64,000 nucleotides of DNA from CAZYJR01 sp964647905 (lineage in GTDB: Bacteria > Desulfobacterota > DSM-4660 > Desulfatiglandales > HGW-15): assembly GCA_964647905.1 (NCBI GenBank), contig CAZYJR010000001.1, forward strand, positions 1 to 64,000, in the 5' to 3' direction. The position numbers and the translations under genes were made by a program. Of this stretch, positions 60,031 to 64,000 are shown piece by piece (the stretch's first letter is position 1; every line of letters begins with the position of its first letter). Under the pieces are notes generated by a model. The model was not told the DNA's origin. It saw only the letters and a program-made list of their open reading frames with translations, and did not search any database.

Positions 60031-60885
60031 TCAGGTGTCGGGTTTTCCGATGCGGTACTTGTCCGAGTACCCCCTGGGGGTGACCATACGGCCGCCCATG
60101 ACCCTGGAAGTGGAGTTGCCCGCGATGATGATGGAAAGCATGTCCACCGTCTCGGGATCCAGCTCTGAGAGCGAAGTGATAGTGGCCGACTGGCCCTCCC
60201 TGGCTGCGTTCCTGACCACCCCAACCGGGGTTTGGGGCCCGCGGCTGGCCATAATGATCTCCAGGGCTCGGGCGAGTTGCCATTGCCGCTTGCGTGACCT
60301 TGGGTTGTAGAGGACTATCACGAAGTCGGCCTCGGCGGCCGCGGTGGTGCGCCGCCTGATCGCCTCCCACGGGGTGAGGAGATCGCTCAGGCTGATAACG
60401 GCGAAATCGTGCATCAGAGGGGCCCCTAGGAGCGCCGCTGCCGCGGCCAGAGCGGGAATCCCGGGTATTACCTCCACTTCCACCAGGCCGCCCGCCCCTT
60501 CACCCTCAAGCACCTCCAGGGCCAGCCCTGCCATCCCGTATATGCCGGCGTCACCGCTGCTGACCAGCGCTGTGTCCTTGCCTTCCAGGCATTTCTTGAC
60601 CGCGGCCCTGCATCTCTCGACCTCGCCCTTCATTCCGGTGGACAGGGTGTCTTTTCCAACAAGAAGGTCCGGATCCACCAGCTCCATATAAGTCTTGTAG
60701 CCCACCACCGCCCGGGCCCGCTCCAGGGCCTCTCTGGCCACGGGGGCCATGTAGGAAGGCCCGCCCGGACCCAGGCTGACTATGAAGAGCCTTCCAGGGC
60801 CACGGCCAGGGTGGCGTTCCGACTCCGAGTCTTGGGGACCAGCAGGGTCCCGCCCTTGGAGCTGAGAATCGCTGTTGCTTCGCAT
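60031..60885 (-). CDS. cobJ: Precorrin-3B/cobalt-factor III C17-methyltransferase
   Basis: 284 residues. LFIVSLGPGGPSYMAP, SSGDAGIYGMAG, VEVIPGIPALAAAAALLG and NSTSRVMGGRMVTPRGY are typical CobJ/CbiH blocks; the enzyme methylates C17 with ring contraction. No start codon lies closer to the family N-terminus, so the ATG at 60885 gives a 31-residue extension that overlaps cbiG by 106 nt. Confidence 0.92.
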   Translation of the reverse strand: MRSNSDSQLQGRDPAGPQDSESERHPGRGPGRLFIVSLGPGGPSYMAPVAREALERARAVVGYKTYMELVDPDLLVGKDTLSTGMKGEVERCRAAVKKCLEGKDTALVSSGDAGIYGMAGLALEVLEGEGAGGLVEVEVIPGIPALAAAAALLGAPLMHDFAVISLSDLLTPWEAIRRRTTAAAEADFVIVLYNPRSRKRQWQLARALEIIMASRGPQTPVGVVRNAAREGQSATITSLSELDPETVDMLSIIIAGNSTSRVMGGRMVTPRGYSDKYRIGKPDT

Positions 60886-61814
60886 ACGCTCTTGACTCCC
60901 ATGTGCCTTCCCACGACCTCGGACGGGTTGGGGACGTCGACCTCACGGACCCGCCCGGCCGGATGGAACTCCAATCCCGCACCCAGCCTCTCCGCCGCCT
61001 CCCTGATGCCTGTCTCGCCTTGCTTGTCCTCGATGGTGGCGATACACTTCAGGGCCTTCAAAGCGAGGCGCCTTCCGGCAAAGGTCGTGGTGATCAAGTC
61101 CAGGATTTCGGCCGCCGGGGTTCCCCGGTTGCACCCCACCCCGGCTACCAGTGATCGCGGGTGGAGGACCAGGCGCGTTCCCGGGGAATCCCCCGCGGGC
61201 TCTTGCCAGGTAACCATGACCGCGGGGCCTCGGGGAGGGAGCCCCTCCAAGGATCGCACCAAGTCCACACCGGGGAGGTCCTCGAGCCCCAGCCTCTGTT
61301 CGGGATCGTAAACCGCCAGCGGGTCGCCGCGAAGGGCCGCCATGTTCACCGACTTGACCGCCCTTATGTCCCTGATAGCCATCCCTTGCCTGAGGGCGAT
61401 GAGGTCCCAGCTCGGCACCCCGGCCTCGTCCGTGGCCGTTGTAATGATCGGGGTTCCCCCGGTGATGCGGGCCGCGGCCTCGGCCAGTTCATTGGCCCCG
61501 CCCAGGTGACCCGAGAGGAGGCTGACTGCGAATCTCCCGCCCTGGTCCATCACTATCACCGCCGGGTCCTGATCCTTGGTCCCCAGCAGGGGGGCTACGG
61601 CCCTGACCGCTATGCCGGCCGCGGCCACAAATACGTGGCCCTTGTACCTGGGAAAACACCTTGCGACCACGTCCATGATCCGGTCGAACGGTCGCGCCCC
61701 GTAGGCGGATGCCAGCTCCCGGGGCAGGTAGAGATCCCCGGAGAGACCCAGGGCCAGGGTCCGGGCCAGTCGAGCCCCCCGGGGTGTCAGGGTGTAAACC
61801 GCTGTATCGGCCAA
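60780..61814 (-). CDS. cbiG: Cobalt-precorrin-5A hydrolase CbiG
   Basis: 344 residues. Blocks VFVAAAGIAVRAVAPLL, VMDQGGRFAVSLLSGHLGGANELAE and GVGCNRGTPAAEI are the CbiG N-, central and C-domains. It opens the delta-lactone in anaerobic corrin synthesis, so it marks the anaerobic pathway. TTG start at 61814. The 3' end overlaps cobJ. Confidence 0.94.
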   Translation of the reverse strand: MADTAVYTLTPRGARLARTLALGLSGDLYLPRELASAYGARPFDRIMDVVARCFPRYKGHVFVAAAGIAVRAVAPLLGTKDQDPAVIVMDQGGRFAVSLLSGHLGGANELAEAAARITGGTPIITTATDEAGVPSWDLIALRQGMAIRDIRAVKSVNMAALRGDPLAVYDPEQRLGLEDLPGVDLVRSLEGLPPRGPAVMVTWQEPAGDSPGTRLVLHPRSLVAGVGCNRGTPAAEILDLITTTFAGRRLALKALKCIATIEDKQGETGIREAAERLGAGLEFHPAGRVREVDVPNPSEVVGRHMGVKSVCEATAILSSKGGTLLVPKTRSRNATLAVALEGSS

Positions 61815-61817
61815 CTC

Positions 61818-62585
61818 TCAGCGCCTCCGGAACCCGTGGCTGAAGTCCTTGCTGTAGAGCCGGCTGAAGGCCGGCTCGCCGTCCAAATCCGGCAGGACCA
61901 GGAAGACCGCCTGCTTGGAGATGCCCTTCCTCGCCGCGTCTTCGGCCAGATCCCTCAGGCAACTCGAGACCAAGCGCTCCTCGGGCCAACCCACCCGGTA
62001 GGCGATCACCACGGGGGTATCATCAGGGTAGCCGCCGGCTGTGAGCTCCCTGACCACGCCTCCCGGGTCCCCGGCCGAGAGATAGACCGCCATGGAGCTC
62101 CCGTGGCCCGCGAGCTCCTTCAGTCGCTGCCCTTCAGGGACCGGCGTCCGGCCTTCCATGCGGGTTATTATGAGTGACTGCGCCTTGCCGGGCGTTGTGA
62201 AGGACACGCAAGCCGAGGCCGCCGCTGCAAACGCCGCCGTAACCCCGGGTATGACCCTGTAACCCACCCCCTCGCGGTCGAGGAGCATCATCTGCTCCCT
62301 GACCGCCCCGTAGAGGGACGGATCCCCCGTGTGGACACGGGCCACCAGGCCTCCCCCGGCCACGGTGTCCATTATCAGGGCGTGGGTCTCCTCCAGGGTC
62401 ATTGGTGAGGAGTCCTCCACCCGGGCGTTGTCCCGGGCAAGGCCCGCTACCTCGCGCGGCACCAGAGAGCCGGCGTAGAGCACGAGGTCAGCCTCCCGGA
62501 TGGCATGAAGCCCCCGCAGGGTGATGAGGTCGGGCGCGCCCGGCCCTGCCCCCACGAAGGCGACCGGCGCTTTGTCCTTACTCAC
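61818..62585 (-). CDS. cobM: Precorrin-4/cobalt-precorrin-4 C11-methyltransferase
   Basis: 255 residues of the tetrapyrrole methylase fold: VAFVGAGPGAPDLITLRG, VHTGDPSLYGAVREQM and VIPGVTAAFAAAAS. CobM/CbiF methylates C11. GTG start at 62585, overlapping the stop of cbiET by 3 nt. It ends 3 nt before cbiG. Confidence 0.94.
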   Translation of the reverse strand: MSKDKAPVAFVGAGPGAPDLITLRGLHAIREADLVLYAGSLVPREVAGLARDNARVEDSSPMTLEETHALIMDTVAGGGLVARVHTGDPSLYGAVREQMMLLDREGVGYRVIPGVTAAFAAAASACVSFTTPGKAQSLIITRMEGRTPVPEGQRLKELAGHGSSMAVYLSAGDPGGVVRELTAGGYPDDTPVVIAYRVGWPEERLVSSCLRDLAEDAARKGISKQAVFLVLPDLDGEPAFSRLYSKDFSHGFRRR

Positions 62586-63841
62586 CGTGTTTGATCCTCC
62601 TTTTCCCCGGCCCCCGCCCCGGCCGGCCTTTCGGCCGCTATCACGAACACCGGGTTCACGGCACGGAGCCTCAGGTCCCCGGCCAGTTCACTGGAGCGGT
62701 GGATCTGTACCTGGCTGACCGAAGCCGGCCACCCTCTCCGCCCCAGTGTCTCCACCGCCCGGCCCAGGGCCGCAATCCTCACCAAGTGGACCGCCAGGCG
62801 CCCCCCGGGCCGGAGTCGATCCATGCAGGCAGCCAATACGTCTTCGCCCCCCCCGCCCAGAAAGATCCGGTCAGGGTCAGGGAGATCGCCCAGGCAGGCG
62901 GGCATCCGCCCTTGGACAGGCTCCACTGCGTAGGCCCCTGTCAGGCGGATGTTCATGCGTATCTGCCTGACCCGCTCCGGGTCCTTTTCCACCGCAAACA
63001 CCTTGCCCTCTCTTGCCAGGATGGAGGCCTCGAGAGCCACCGCCCCGCTCCCCGCACCGAGGTCCCAGACCACGTGGCGGGGTTCAATTCCCAATAGGCT
63101 CAGGCCCACCGCCCTTACCTCCCGCTTGGTGATCAGGCCCCGCTGGTGGGACACCCGGTCCTCTTCCAGTCCGGGCGCCAGGCGGAGGCGGGGCGGTCGA
63201 ATGCGCTCCAAGAGCAGGAAAGAGAGCGGCGAGAACTCCATGCCCGCGGCCTCTTCCGGAGAGGCAAAGCTCCTAATGCGCTCCCCTTCTTGCTCCAGGT
63301 CCTCGAAGACATGCAGCCGATACCCCTCTACGCCCCACTCGGAAAGCTCCCCGGCGATCCTCCCGGGTCGGTTGAAGGGGTCGGTGAAGACGCCCACACG
63401 CCAGCCCTGGGCCAAGGCCCGCCTGAGGGGCCAGAGGTCTTTTCGTCCGTGCAGGGAGACAGTCCTTATATCCTCCCAGTGGGTCCCGATCCTGGAGGCT
63501 GCGGCCTGGAGTACGGTGACGTTGGGGTGCAGGCGCACCCGTTCCGAACCAAGGACGTTCAGGAGCCTAGTCCCGATGCCGAAAAACCCGGGGTCGCCGT
63601 CCGCCAGGACCACCACGCACCGGCCGGATTCGCTCTCACGTTCAAGGGTTCCGATGGCCTCTGAGAGGGGGGAGCCTATCTTGACCTTGAGAGCAGGGTG
63701 ATGGGAAAAGTGTGCCAGCAGCCGCGCCCCGCCGGCCAGGACCTGGGCCCCTTCTATGATGCGCATTGCTCGAGGCGGGAGGTCCGAGGGGTTCAACCCG
63801 ACTCCCACCACTTCTATCAGGGATGATGACCTGCCGCTCAT
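62582..63841 (-). CDS. cbiET: Fused precorrin-6Y C5,15-methyltransferase/decarboxylase (CbiET/CobL)
   Basis: 419 residues: an N-terminal CbiE methylase (1-200, VVGVGLNPSDLPPRAM, LADGDPGFFGIG) and a C-terminal CbiT Rossmann methyltransferase (about 235-400, VVWDLGAGSGAVALEASIL). It adds methyls at C5 and C15 and decarboxylates ring C. ATG 63841 overlaps the stop of cbiD; a longer upstream frame is not supported. Confidence 0.95.
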   Translation of the reverse strand: MSGRSSSLIEVVGVGLNPSDLPPRAMRIIEGAQVLAGGARLLAHFSHHPALKVKIGSPLSEAIGTLERESESGRCVVVLADGDPGFFGIGTRLLNVLGSERVRLHPNVTVLQAAASRIGTHWEDIRTVSLHGRKDLWPLRRALAQGWRVGVFTDPFNRPGRIAGELSEWGVEGYRLHVFEDLEQEGERIRSFASPEEAAGMEFSPLSFLLLERIRPPRLRLAPGLEEDRVSHQRGLITKREVRAVGLSLLGIEPRHVVWDLGAGSGAVALEASILAREGKVFAVEKDPERVRQIRMNIRLTGAYAVEPVQGRMPACLGDLPDPDRIFLGGGGEDVLAACMDRLRPGGRLAVHLVRIAALGRAVETLGRRGWPASVSQVQIHRSSELAGDLRLRAVNPVFVIAAERPAGAGAGEKEDQTR

Positions 63842-64000
63842 GGTCCGGCTCCCCGAGCACCCCCTGGATCCTCGTGGGTCCCCAGTAGGGAGCGGTCGAA
63901 GTCGAACACGTAGTAAGTAAGCCGGGGCCCTCCGCCCACGAACGACCTGGCCCACCAGGCCGCCCTTGCCGTTATGGACTCAACGGCCCGACTCCACGAA
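63838..64000 (-). CDS. cbiD: C-terminal part of cobalt-precorrin-5B C1-methyltransferase CbiD (runs off the window)
   Basis: The last 53 codons are in the window; the gene continues beyond base 64000. The segment SITARAAWWARSFVGG, then LTYYVFDFDRSLLGT, fits the CbiD C-terminus. The stop (63838-63840) overlaps the cbiET start (ATGA). Position before cbiET and cbiF-type genes supports the call; only about one-seventh of the protein is seen. Confidence 0.7.
   Translation of the reverse strand, partial: SWSRAVESITARAAWWARSFVGGGPRLTYYVFDFDRSLLGTHEDPGGARGAGP

Overview
The window is GC-rich, densely coded bacterial chromosome. It most likely comes from an anaerobic member of Desulfobacterota (former Deltaproteobacteria). 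The grounds are a cobaltochelatase CbiK with a signal peptide, anaerobic-type cobalamin genes (cbiG, cbiD, cbiET), a DUF3842/CooT-like pair, a sigma-54 activator with Cys-rich PAS, many hybrid histidine kinases, and a complete dcw cluster. No rRNA or tRNA marker is present, so the assignment is inference.

Layout. (1) 1-5195: a CRISPR array (36-nt repeat, at least eight copies, interrupted by a 100-N gap) followed by a four-gene adaptation operon: a TPR protein, an archaeo-eukaryotic-type primase-polymerase, Cas1 and Cas2. No interference effector lies in the window. (2) 5203-15980: signalling and envelope genes: two hybrid histidine kinases, an HD-domain protein, a PBP4-type carboxypeptidase, an ArsR-regulated metal permease with a clear 12-2-12 operator, an AAA ATPase and a methyltransferase. 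(3) 15977-18991: an Hsp20 and Lon-like protease stress operon. (4) 19175-20144: a ParE-type toxin-antitoxin pair of lower GC and a small membrane protein. (5) 20293-37970: the dcw cluster mraZ-rsmH-ftsL-ftsI-murE-murF-[response regulator]-mraY-murD-ftsW-murG-murC-murB-ftsQ-ftsA-ftsZ, headed by three MraZ boxes. (6) 37977-45227: radical SAM protein, aconitase, parvulin-type isomerase, HldD, and a small DUF3842/CooT operon preceded by a long inverted repeat. (7) 45264-51090: a cobalamin-riboswitch operon running leftward (cbiK with signal peptide, FecCD/BtuCDF-like importer, cobI, gate-domain membrane protein). (8) 51155-60022: a signalling region with a TauE/SafE permease and a two-component operon facing a sigma-54 activator. 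A well-matched sigma-54 promoter at 58555-58570 lies upstream of a second receiver-domain operon. (9) 60031-64000: a second leftward cobalamin operon, cbiD(partial)-cbiET-cobM-cbiG-cobJ.

How they fit together. The TPR/primase/Cas1/Cas2 genes overlap or abut and probably form one spacer-acquisition unit; the primase could make or convert DNA for Cas1-Cas2. Three of six distinct spacers contain perfect hairpins, which fits either capture of terminators and structured DNA or fold-back synthesis by the primase. The two cobalamin loci together cover much of the anaerobic corrin pathway plus uptake. Around 51-60 kb there are at least three unusual signalling parts: a kinase whose ATP-binding boxes look lost, a receiver domain lacking its phosphoacceptor Asp, and a short repeated AFAEAG motif shared by three neighbouring proteins.
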